Part shown: piece after piece, positions 1-5,685 of the stretch
Layout: every line of letters begins with the position of its first letter
How positions within the stretch are numbered: the first letter of the stretch is position 1
From: Ruminococcus sp.
GTDB taxonomy: Bacteria > Bacillota > Clostridia > Oscillospirales > Ruminococcaceae
Direction of reading: 5' to 3'
Assembly (NCBI GenBank): GCA_024697705.1
Contig: JAILFF010000233.1
Coordinates: 1 to 7,154 of the forward strand
DNA length: 7,154 nt
Notes under the pieces: generated by a model
What the model was told of the DNA's origin: nothing
The model's database searches: none
What the model saw: only the letters and a program-made list of their open reading frames with translations
Position numbers and translations under genes: made by a program

Positions 1-103
1 TACCTATCTGAACGGCAGAATGCTTACTCCTTATGATGAATACGAGATCAAAACAGGTGATTTGATTATTTTTGCAGCGGTGGAGTTTACTTTTGAATTA
101 TGA
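1..103 (+). CDS. FHA-domain protein, C-terminal end (partial)
   Basis: Only the last 33 residues of this gene are present; the 5' part lies outside the window. The frame starts at base 2 and ends with TGA at 101-103. The tail contains TYLNG, then YEIKTGDLIIFA and ends EFTFEL. This fits the last strands of a forkhead-associated domain, where an NG turn near the phosphothreonine-binding loops is followed by a 'GD-x-I-x-F' strand and a final hydrophobic strand. FHA domains bind phosphothreonine peptides. The stop overlaps the start of the PP2C gene by four bases (ATGA, 100-103), which implies co-translation and a shared role in Ser/Thr phospho-signalling. In related clostridia an FHA protein with a large N-terminal domain often sits at this position; whether that holds here cannot be seen. 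The call rests on a short stretch. Confidence 0.72.
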   Translation, partial: TYLNGRMLTPYDEYEIKTGDLIIFAAVEFTFEL

Positions 104-882
104 AATATGTATTGAGCAGGATCACCGATCAGGGAAGCAAAAAAAATATCAATCAGGACGCTTCTTATGTCGGAGGGCTTGAATCACGGAACTACCGTTC
201 CTTATTCGGAATAGTCTGCGACGGCGTAGGCAGCTGCGAACACAGCGAGATCGCGAGCGCAAGAGGTGTTTCGGCATTTACCGACTGGTTCGAGAAATGC
301 TACTTTGATTTTGCGGATGAAGAGGACGAGGAGCAGTTCTGCGGTCTGCTGTACGAACGGTGGTTCGCATTGTTCAATATAATCAATGATTACGTGGTGG
401 ACTTTGCGGAGGTAAACAAAATAAGACTCGGAAGCACTCTGAGCTGTATTCTTGTCAGAGGCTCATTTTACTACATACTGCATATCGGCGATACCCGTAT
501 TTACAAGATCACTGATGAGATCGTTCAACTTACGCCCGATCATACAATAACGGGTCTGGAATTGTCAAGGGGAAATATAACGGAGGAAGAGGCTTTGACC
601 GACTCCCGAAGACATACCTTGACAAAGTGCCTCGGAATGAGAAAGCACGTGCGTGCGGAGTTCTTTACAGGAGAATTTTTCGGTGACACAAAGTTTCTTA
701 TTTGCAGCGACGGCTTCCGCGGAATAGTTGACGATGAACAGATCCTCAGCGAATTGAGCGGAGATAAGCCGCTGAAACAAAATATGCTCGATAAAGCGGT
801 GAGGAGCATAATCCGTATCAACCGCAGCGAAGGCGAAAATGATAATATTACAGCAGTAGTAATTCAGATGAGCGAGGAATGA
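100..882 (+). CDS. PP2C-family (PPM) Ser/Thr protein phosphatase
   Basis: This 260-residue protein is the length of a bare PP2C catalytic domain, with no membrane segment or extra domain, so it should be cytosolic. It should remove phosphate from Ser/Thr residues using two metal ions. The family motifs appear in order: NQD at 18-20, CDGVGS at 40-45 (the metal-binding DG), GSTLS at 111-115, HIGDTRIY at 128-135, LTPDH at 144-148, CSDG at 202-205 and ENDNIT at 246-251. The metal-ligand aspartates D20, D41, D204 and D248 are all present, so it should be active. Its start overlaps the FHA stop by four bases. The nearest Shine-Dalgarno-like GGAG (82-85) is 14 bases upstream, rather far, so translation probably depends on coupling. 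The TadZ-like gene follows 6 bp later. Such phosphatases usually oppose a Hanks-type kinase, but none is in the window. Its targets are unknown; pilus proteins are a guess from position. Confidence 0.95.
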   Translation: MKYVLSRITDQGSKKNINQDASYVGGLESRNYRSLFGIVCDGVGSCEHSEIASARGVSAFTDWFEKCYFDFADEEDEEQFCGLLYERWFALFNIINDYVVDFAEVNKIRLGSTLSCILVRGSFYYILHIGDTRIYKITDEIVQLTPDHTITGLELSRGNITEEEALTDSRRHTLTKCLGMRKHVRAEFFTGEFFGDTKFLICSDGFRGIVDDEQILSELSGDKPLKQNMLDKAVRSIIRINRSEGENDNITAVVIQMSEE

Positions 883-888
883 CCTTTA

Positions 889-1941
889 ATGAATCTAAAA
901 TTAGCTTTAATTGAAAACGATACCTTATACCGTGACAAGTTTATCAATGCTTTTTTCGAGTTTTATCCTCAGATCGAGATATATTCTTTTTCGGATATCG
1001 AGAAAGCTGTTGAATTGCTGAGTTATCAGGTTATCGATATTGCAATTGTAAGCGAGGATATTTACAACTTACAAAAAAATATGGTGAAGGCGCTGCCTTG
1101 CAAGGCAGTTCTGATAGCGCTTGATTCCGCAGGCATCAGCCAGGTAGATGATCTGAAAGCGACCTGCAAGTATCAGAGGATAGATCATCTTCAGCAGGCG
1201 ATAATGGATCTTTATCTGGAGAATTCGGGCGGCACTATCGGTTCGAGCGGAAACGGCAGGACCAGACTCATTACATTTATGTCAGGCGCAGGCGGAAGCG
1301 GCTGCTCAACTTCGGCGGCGGCGTATGCGGCTTATCTTGCGGGCAATAAAGAAAAGGTCCTGTATATTGATTTTAACACCTTCGGTATTCCCGATCTGCT
1401 GTTTTCCGATACCGGTAACTATACCATGACAAACTGCATACTTGCGGTGATCGAACAAAAGAAGAATCTCGCGGTGCAGCTCAAAAACTTTGCGAGACAG
1501 GACGTTTCCGGTGTGTATTATTATGCCGCGTGCGACAATGCGCTGGATTGGCTGGACTTTACCTCCGATAATCTGGAGACCATGATCGAAAGCCTTGTGA
1601 GTCTCGGAGAGTATGATTATATCATAATGGATATCGCGTCGGAATGGGACAAAACGACTGCTTATTTCGCCGATAACTCCGAGCTGTTTCTGATCGTAAC
1701 GAACGGCACTACCGTTTCAAACAAAAAGGCTCAGAGAGTATGGGAAACGGCGGATACCTATTTCAGAGCGGCTCATAAGGATTTTTCCAAACTGTATGTT
1801 TTATATTCCGCATTTGCTCAGAACGCAAAAACGATAAACGATGAAAGAATAAAGGAATTCAGAACTCTGCCGTTCCTTTCAGCACAGCATGGAGTACAGG
1901 AGCTTGTAAGAAGCCTGTCTGCCAAGCAGTACTGGGAATAA
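889..1941 (+). CDS. tadZ: TadZ/CpaE-like pilus localisation protein (pseudo-receiver plus MinD/ParA-like domain)
   Basis: This 350-residue protein has the two-part layout of TadZ/CpaE. Residues 1-110 look like a response-regulator receiver fold, but the strand that should end in the phospho-accepting Asp reads DIAIVSED, with Ser55 in its place. It is therefore probably a pseudo-receiver. After a glycine-rich linker (about 113-123) comes a ParA/MinD-like ATPase domain. Its P-loop reads GAGGSGCST (133-141), so the position of the MinD signature lysine is Ala134 and that of the P-loop lysine is Cys139. VLYIDF (157-162) is the following strand, and YDYIIMD, ending at Asp248, is the Walker B-like strand. 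TadZ proteins help place the pilus machine, often at a pole, and commonly have an atypical P-loop. A GAGG (874-877) lies 11 bases before the ATG. The secretion ATPase gene follows 12 bp later, which supports the role. ATP hydrolysis is doubtful. Confidence 0.85.
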   Translation: MNLKLALIENDTLYRDKFINAFFEFYPQIEIYSFSDIEKAVELLSYQVIDIAIVSEDIYNLQKNMVKALPCKAVLIALDSAGISQVDDLKATCKYQRIDHLQQAIMDLYLENSGGTIGSSGNGRTRLITFMSGAGGSGCSTSAAAYAAYLAGNKEKVLYIDFNTFGIPDLLFSDTGNYTMTNCILAVIEQKKNLAVQLKNFARQDVSGVYYYAACDNALDWLDFTSDNLETMIESLVSLGEYDYIIMDIASEWDKTTAYFADNSELFLIVTNGTTVSNKKAQRVWETADTYFRAAHKDFSKLYVLYSAFAQNAKTINDERIKEFRTLPFLSAQHGVQELVRSLSAKQYWE

Positions 1942-1947
1942 AAGGAG
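1942..1947 (+). promoter_or_regulatory. Ribosome binding site of tadA/cpaF
   Basis: AAGGAG lies 6 bases before the ATG at 1954 and directly follows the tadZ stop (TAA 1939-1941). The site is strong and well spaced, so it fixes the start of the secretion ATPase. Confidence 0.85.
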
Positions 1948-1953
1948 TTATCT

Positions 1954-3180
1954 ATGGAAGATAAGATCATAGAGGAAATAAGACAATATATTGCGGAAAA
2001 GGTAAATCTTTCGGATTATGAGGACGAACAGCTGAGGATCCTCATAGAGGATCTTGTAGCAAAAAAAACAGAAGAGGTATATATTTCTCCCAAACAGCGT
2101 ATCAGGATAATCGACGAGATATACAGCTCGATACGCGGTCTCGGTATACTTGATCTGATACTCCATGACGATCAGATCACCGAGATCATGATAAACAGTA
2201 TGGAGGATATATTTATTGAAAAAAGCGGACGCCTTCAAAAGCTCGATGCAAAGTTTGAGAGCAACAAGCGTCTTGAGGATATAATTCAGAGGATCGTCGG
2301 AACAGCGGGCAGAGAAGTAAATCAATCCAATCCTATCGTTGATACAAGACTTGCTGACGGCTCGCGTGTAAATGTTGTGCTTCCTCCGATCGCGCTGAAC
2401 GGTCCGACCGTTACCATTAGAAAGTTCTCAAAAACGCCGATGACCATTGATAAGCTTATCGCTTACGGTTCGCTTACGGCGGAGATAGCTCATAAGCTGG
2501 AGCTGCTTGTCAGATCTAAATATAATATCTTTATAAGCGGCGGTACCGGCTCGGGCAAGACTACATTTCTTAACGCCCTGTCAAATTATATCCCGAAGGA
2601 TGAGCGTATAATCACCATCGAAGACTCGGCGGAGCTTCAGATAACGGGCGTACAGAATCTGGTTCGTTTGGAAACGAGAAACGCCAATACCTCGGGTATC
2701 GGCGAGATCTCCATGAAGGATCTTATCAAATCCTCGCTTCGTATGAGACCCGAACGTATAGTGGTCGGCGAGGTCAGAGGCGCAGAAGCCCTCGATATGC
2801 TTCAGGCTATGAATACCGGACACGACGGCTCACTTTCCACGGGTCACGCGAACTCCACAAGAGATATGCTCAGCCGTCTTGAAACAATGGTACTTCAGGG
2901 CGCGGCAGGTCTTCCTCTGGATGCGATAAGACAGCAGATAGCCTCCGGCGTTGATATTATCATCCATCTTTCGAGAATGAGAGATCACTCCCGTAAGACC
3001 GTTGAGATCACGGAGGTAGTGGGCTACGAAAACGGGCAGATCAAGCTGAATCCTCTGTACGTTTTTGAGGAAGACAGCAATTCGACGCTTGATAAGGTTT
3101 CCGGCTCGCTTAACAGAACAGAAAATCCGCTTATAAATGATTTTAAGCTAAAGCTGACGGGGATCAGAGAGAAAATATAA
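1954..3180 (+). CDS. tadA: CpaF/TadA-family type II/IV secretion ATPase
   Basis: This 408-residue cytosolic ATPase should form a hexamer that powers pilin assembly at the inner face of the membrane. An N-terminal helical region (1-60) leads into the CpaF N-domain (ITEIMIN at 75-81, TRLADGSRVN at 131-140). The RecA-like core follows: Walker A GGTGSGKTT at 196-204, the acidic Asp-box TIEDSAEL at 221-228, a Walker B region around RIVVGEVRG (268-276) with catalytic Glu273, and the His-box TGHDGSLSTGHANS at 288-301. All key residues are intact. About 35 polar residues (373-408) follow the core as a short tail. The length is slightly below many CpaF proteins, which carry a longer N-terminus. The start has a strong Shine-Dalgarno site. 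This is the last gene of the tightly packed first block, with a 139-bp gap before tadB. The alternative symbol is cpaF. Confidence 0.97.
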   Translation: MEDKIIEEIRQYIAEKVNLSDYEDEQLRILIEDLVAKKTEEVYISPKQRIRIIDEIYSSIRGLGILDLILHDDQITEIMINSMEDIFIEKSGRLQKLDAKFESNKRLEDIIQRIVGTAGREVNQSNPIVDTRLADGSRVNVVLPPIALNGPTVTIRKFSKTPMTIDKLIAYGSLTAEIAHKLELLVRSKYNIFISGGTGSGKTTFLNALSNYIPKDERIITIEDSAELQITGVQNLVRLETRNANTSGIGEISMKDLIKSSLRMRPERIVVGEVRGAEALDMLQAMNTGHDGSLSTGHANSTRDMLSRLETMVLQGAAGLPLDAIRQQIASGVDIIIHLSRMRDHSRKTVEITEVVGYENGQIKLNPLYVFEEDSNSTLDKVSGSLNRTENPLINDFKLKLTGIREKI

Positions 3181-3319
3181 GCTCTGTGCTTGTGGCAGGA
3201 TCGTTTGATATGAGCACGAGATCGGGATATGCGCTGCATATATGAAATGAACGGCGCGGCGATCCCCGGGAAGTATTTGGTTTAGGGGATAGTTTCAGAT
3301 CAGAGAGAGGTGTGCGGAT
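3181..3319 (+). other. Intergenic gap between tadA and tadB
   Basis: This is the first sizeable gap in the locus. No T-rich intrinsic terminator is visible. It holds a short perfect inverted repeat (3227-3241) and an unpaired GATCCCCGGG stretch near 3260-3270. TTGATA at 3205-3210 resembles a sigma-A -35 box, but the hexamer 17 bases later (TATGCG, 3228-3233) is a poor -10, so I do not call a promoter with confidence. An 11-codon frame (ATG 3210 to TGA 3245) has only a weak GCAGGA upstream and is not called as a gene. The gap could carry a secondary promoter for tadB onward. Confidence 0.5.
3227..3241. repeat. Short perfect inverted repeat in the tadA-tadB gap
   Basis: ATATGC, a 3-base centre GCT, then GCATAT form a 6-bp perfect dyad. 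It is too AT-rich and too short for a good terminator, and no T-run follows. It could be a protein-binding dyad or a chance palindrome. Confidence 0.4.
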
Positions 3320-3322
3320 TTG
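3302..3322 (+). promoter_or_regulatory. Ribosome binding site and TTG start of tadB
   Basis: The purine run AGAGAGAGG (3302-3310) lies 9 bases before TTG at 3320-3322. There is no ATG in frame between this site and codon 35, and the two GTG triplets just upstream are out of frame. The TTG therefore decides the start, and the charged N-terminal tail is part of the protein. Confidence 0.7.
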
Positions 3323-4228
3323 TCATCCGAAGAAATAGAGACTTTAGACGAAGAAAAGGGCGTTGAGCTCGAAAAGGAGAAAAAGCCCAAAAAGGAAAAA
3401 GAACCCGAATATCTGACCTCGATGCTCAATACAAGAGTATTGAATTACAGGGTCTATTATATGAACGGTAAGGAAAAAGTGCTGTATACTGTTCTGGCTT
3501 TTCTGGCAGGCGCGGCACTGGGCTACCTGTTTTACGGCGGGCTGGGAAGCGATGAGAACGGTTCTCCGCGTCCCATTACATTTATACTCGACGTAGTGAT
3601 ATGCACAATTCTCGGACTGGCGGCTGTAAAGTTTTTCCTGCCTGTCAGAGCAGAGCAGTTAAATGTAAAGCGTCTCAATTCGCTTAGACGGCAGTTCATG
3701 GATCTGCTTGATTCGCTGGCGGCTTCCGTTGCTTCGGGCAATAACGCTGTCAAGGCATTTGAAGCGGCACTTGACGATCTTACCATGCAGTACGGCGAAG
3801 ATGCGAATATCGTGGACGAGCTTAAGCTGATACTTCACGGTCAGCAGAATGCCATTGATATTGATGTACTGCTGACTGATTTCGGCAAGCGCTCGGGAAT
3901 AAGGGAAATAGAGAGCTTTGCTCAGGTATTTGCCCTTTCATACCGCCGAGGCGGAGATTTCGGTAAGATAATCCGCGACTCCTACGAGATATTGTACAGC
4001 AAGCTGAATATCGAAATGGAGATTGCCACAAAAACAGCGGCTACACGCAACGAGCTGAATATAATGATGTGCGCTCCCGTATTGCTTATGATACTGGTAA
4101 AGGCAACAGGAGGAGACTTTGCGGCGAACTTCCGCACGGTAATGGGTGTTATCGCAGTAACTGTCGGTCTTGTGATCACCGGAGTGGCGTATTATGTCGG
4201 CAGACGAATAACGGAGATCGAGGTATAA
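3320..4228 (+). CDS. tadB: TadB-like type II secretion F-domain (T2SF) membrane platform protein
   Basis: This 302-residue integral membrane protein should form, with TadC, the platform on which the secretion ATPase acts. Residues 1-33 are a hydrophilic tail very rich in Glu and Lys. Two membrane segments follow at about 53-72 and 86-107. A cytosolic helical T2SF domain spans roughly 120-245, with RRQFMDLLDSLAASVASG (123-140) and SYRRGGDFGKIIRDSYE (207-223) typical of TadB. Two more segments lie at about 246-262 and 273-294. This is the usual TadB topology. The start is TTG. The gene is separated from tadA by 139 bp but ends only 3 bp before tadC. TadB and TadC are paralogues; the call of TadB rests on order and topology. 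Confidence 0.9.
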   Translation: MSSEEIETLDEEKGVELEKEKKPKKEKEPEYLTSMLNTRVLNYRVYYMNGKEKVLYTVLAFLAGAALGYLFYGGLGSDENGSPRPITFILDVVICTILGLAAVKFFLPVRAEQLNVKRLNSLRRQFMDLLDSLAASVASGNNAVKAFEAALDDLTMQYGEDANIVDELKLILHGQQNAIDIDVLLTDFGKRSGIREIESFAQVFALSYRRGGDFGKIIRDSYEILYSKLNIEMEIATKTAATRNELNIMMCAPVLLMILVKATGGDFAANFRTVMGVIAVTVGLVITGVAYYVGRRITEIEV

Positions 4229-4231
4229 ATA

Positions 4232-5107
4232 ATGGCAATTTCGATTGGTTTGTTGATAGCACTGATAATTATCAGTATTCCTTTAATAATATTCATAATG
4301 AAAGCCGAAAAATATGCCGCTTACGTTGACGCTATTGATAAGGACGATTTTTTCGGAGCGCAGCTGTTCGGTATCGGATTTGCCTGCATTGAAATGCTCA
4401 AGATAGATTTCAGCACAGACAGTGCTGTTAAGATCAGGTCGGAGGCAGGTATCTTATTCGGAAAGAGATACGGTGATTTCTACCTCAGAGTAAATTACGC
4501 TCAGAGATTCACGTTTCTTGTTTTGTTTATCTACGGCGCCCTGCTGTTCGGTTGTTTTTCGGGAGGTGTCGAGGGACTTTCCATCGCGGTTCTGGGAATA
4601 ATTGCGGCGATCGTGATATTTGTTTCCTACGCAGGTAATTATGAGGACAGGCTCGAAAAGCTCAACTATTCGTATATGAGAGATTTTCCGTCGGCGGTAA
4701 GCACGATAGCGCTTCTTGTAAACGCGGGAATGTTTCTGAGAGACGCATGGAAGCAGGTCGCCTATTCGGCGGACAGACCGCTTTATATGCAAATGAGACT
4801 GGTTGCCGAAGATATGAACAACGGAATAAGCGAAGGCGACGCGATATTTGCGTTTGCCAACAGATGCGGAACAAAGGAGATACGCAAGTTCTGCACGCTT
4901 ATTATCCAGGCTATCGAAAAGGGCGGACGCGACCTGACCGATTCGCTGACAAAGCAGAGCGATCTTCTTATCATTGAGAAAAGAGAGCTTGCTTTACAGC
5001 AGGGCGAAAAGGCGTCGAATAAGCTGATGATGCCGATAGGTATGATATTTCTCGGGATATTGGTGATGATAATGATGCCGATACTCGGAAATATGAGCGC
5101 AGCATAA
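4232..5107 (+). CDS. tadC: TadC-like T2SF membrane platform protein
   Basis: This 291-residue integral membrane protein is the second half of the pilus platform. Membrane segments are at about 4-23, 93-111, 113-133 and 264-286. The T2SF helical domain lies between the last two, with YMRDFPSAVSTIALLVNAGM (148-167) and IQAIEKGGRDLTDSL (225-239) as recognisable family stretches. In TadC proteins the EKG-x-x-L segment is usually followed by a polar helix and then a final hydrophobic helix, as here (LMMPIGMIFLGILVMIMMP, 265-283). The ATG has GAGG (4220-4223) 8 bases upstream, inside the end of tadB, and only 3 bp separate the genes, so they are surely co-transcribed. A 126-bp gap to the pilin gene follows. 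Confidence 0.92.
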   Translation: MAISIGLLIALIIISIPLIIFIMKAEKYAAYVDAIDKDDFFGAQLFGIGFACIEMLKIDFSTDSAVKIRSEAGILFGKRYGDFYLRVNYAQRFTFLVLFIYGALLFGCFSGGVEGLSIAVLGIIAAIVIFVSYAGNYEDRLEKLNYSYMRDFPSAVSTIALLVNAGMFLRDAWKQVAYSADRPLYMQMRLVAEDMNNGISEGDAIFAFANRCGTKEIRKFCTLIIQAIEKGGRDLTDSLTKQSDLLIIEKRELALQQGEKASNKLMMPIGMIFLGILVMIMMPILGNMSAA

Positions 5108-5233
5108 TAATTTGATAAATATCACGATTCATATTGGATCGGGTTATTATATGAAAATCATAGATTCCGAAGACGGATCATGGGGCATTACGGGGATCTG
5201 TCATGCGAAACAAAGGAAGGAGGCGTATCAACG
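5108..5233 (+). other. Pilin gene leader region
   Basis: This 126-bp gap precedes the pilin, usually the most abundant product of a tad locus, so a promoter or processing site is expected. A good -10-like hexamer TATTAT lies at 5145-5150, but no TTGACA-like box sits 16-18 bases upstream of it (TTGATA at 5112-5117 is too far). No terminator follows tadC. The region ends with the strong Shine-Dalgarno site of the pilin. It also holds a 28-codon open frame that overlaps the pilin start. Confidence 0.45.
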
Positions 5234-5237
5234 ATGA
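5151..5237 (+). CDS. Possible 28-residue leader ORF overlapping the pilin start
   Basis: An ATG at 5151 opens 28 codons ending at TGA 5235-5237, so its stop overlaps the pilin ATG as ATGA (5234-5237). The peptide would begin MKIIDSEDGSWG and be basic toward its end. No convincing ribosome binding site precedes it; only GGG at 5141-5143 is near. If TATTAT at 5145-5150 is a real -10 box, transcription would start downstream of this ATG and the ORF would not be made. I list it because the exact overlap could couple translation, but chance is the likelier explanation. Confidence 0.15.
   Translation: MKIIDSEDGSWGITGICHAKQRKEAYQR
5217..5223 (+). promoter_or_regulatory. Strong ribosome binding site of the pilin
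   Basis: AAGGAGG is a near-full anti-16S match, 10 bases before the ATG at 5234. It rules out the in-frame ATG at 5180, which has no such site and would add 18 residues unlike a prepilin leader. Confidence 0.85.
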
Positions 5238-5527
5238 ACAGCGTAAATTATGCACTTACATACTCATACGTTCATGGCAAGAGCGCCATGAAGAATCTTG
5301 CTCAGAACACCAAGAAGCGTGTTGAGGAGTTCAAGAATGACGAAAGCGGTATGGAGATCATTGCAGTAGTTCTTATCCTTATCATAGTTATTGCTCTTGC
5401 TGTTGTATTCAGAAAGGCGATCGGTAACTTATTCGTACAGCTGTGGGCTTCAGTATCCAAGGCACTTAAGGGCGAGACGGATACTGTTAATGCAGGTACG
5501 GCAAGCAAGATCGGAGATGCATTCTGA
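5234..5527 (+). CDS. flp: Flp1-like type IVb pilin precursor
   Basis: This 97-residue protein has a long, basic, polar leader (1-39), then ESG at 37-39, then MEIIAVVLILIIVIALAVVF (40-59), a single long hydrophobic helix, and a short polar C-terminus. This is the type IVb pilin plan, closest in style to the Flp1-like pilins of clostridia. Cleavage after Gly39 by the A24 peptidase encoded next door would release a mature pilin of about 58 residues. In classical Flp pilins a Glu-Tyr pair sits at +5/+6 of the mature protein; here Glu41 is at +2 and Ala44 at +5. A leader of 39 residues is also long. The start is set by the strong AAGGAGG. The position between tadC and the prepilin peptidase fits the major pilin, but a minor pilin cannot be excluded. 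Confidence 0.85.
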   Translation: MNSVNYALTYSYVHGKSAMKNLAQNTKKRVEEFKNDESGMEIIAVVLILIIVIALAVVFRKAIGNLFVQLWASVSKALKGETDTVNAGTASKIGDAF

Positions 5528-5552
5528 CGAAGCATATAATTCGATAGAATTT

Positions 5553-5598
5553 CCGCGACAAAGCGAGATTTCCGCCCCAAGCTTCTCGCTTTCTGCGG
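5553..5598 (+). terminator. Imperfect hairpin downstream of the pilin (attenuator or mRNA 3' stabiliser)
   Basis: AAAGCGAGA (5560-5568) pairs perfectly with TCTCGCTTT (5584-5592) across a 15-base loop. An outer CCGC (5553-5556) can pair with GCGG (5595-5598), separated by a small internal bulge. The only Ts at the 3' side are the three inside the stem, so it is a poor intrinsic terminator. It lies 25 bases after the pilin stop, where a hairpin could protect the pilin message or reduce transcription into the next gene. The structure is seen; the function is inferred. Confidence 0.45.
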
Positions 5599-5618
5599 CG
5601 AGGATCGGAGCCTTGTGT

Positions 5619-5634
5619 TCCGGTCTTTGCCGGA
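5619..5634 (+). repeat. Second small hairpin before the prepilin peptidase
   Basis: TCCGGT and GCCGGA can form a 6-bp stem (one T-G pair) with a CTTT loop. The sequence after it is A-rich, not T-rich, so it is not a terminator by itself. It may fold together with the larger hairpin upstream. Confidence 0.4.
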
Positions 5635-5669
5635 GATTAAAGAGTCTTAAAGAAATTTTCGGAACAATG

Positions 5670-5685
5670 AAGGAGAATGAATGTG
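5670..5685 (+). promoter_or_regulatory. Ribosome binding site favouring a GTG start for the prepilin peptidase
   Basis: AAGGAG (5670-5675) lies only 1 base before the in-frame ATG at 5677, too close for normal initiation. It lies 7 bases before the in-frame GTG at 5683, which is ideal. GTG is therefore preferred. The change removes only two residues. Confidence 0.65.

Larger units (their letters stand above)
5528..5682 (+). other. Gap after the pilin gene, with two hairpins
   Basis: No gene is called in this region between the pilin stop (TGA 5525-5527) and the prepilin peptidase start. It has two inverted repeats (5553-5598 and 5619-5634) and a direct repeat of ATTTCCGC (5549-5556 and 5568-5575). 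Neither hairpin is followed by a T-run, so read-through is expected. A reading frame crosses the gap from inside the pilin gene but has no ribosome binding site and no recognisable protein. Confidence 0.5.

Noticed and set aside
1948..2325. 125-codon antisense frame opposite the start of tadA
   Set aside because: The opposite strand encodes the conserved ATPase N-domain; the antisense product has no recognisable features and no ribosome site was apparent.
3210..3245. 11-codon ORF in the tadA-tadB gap
   Set aside because: It is very short, with a poor ribosome site and nothing to distinguish it from chance.
5180..5233. Upstream in-frame ATG for the pilin
   Set aside because: There is no ribosome binding site before it, whereas AAGGAGG is well placed for the ATG at 5234.
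5553..5598. A full rho-independent terminator after the pilin
   Set aside because: The stem is real but no T-run follows it, so I keep it only as an attenuator or stabiliser candidate.
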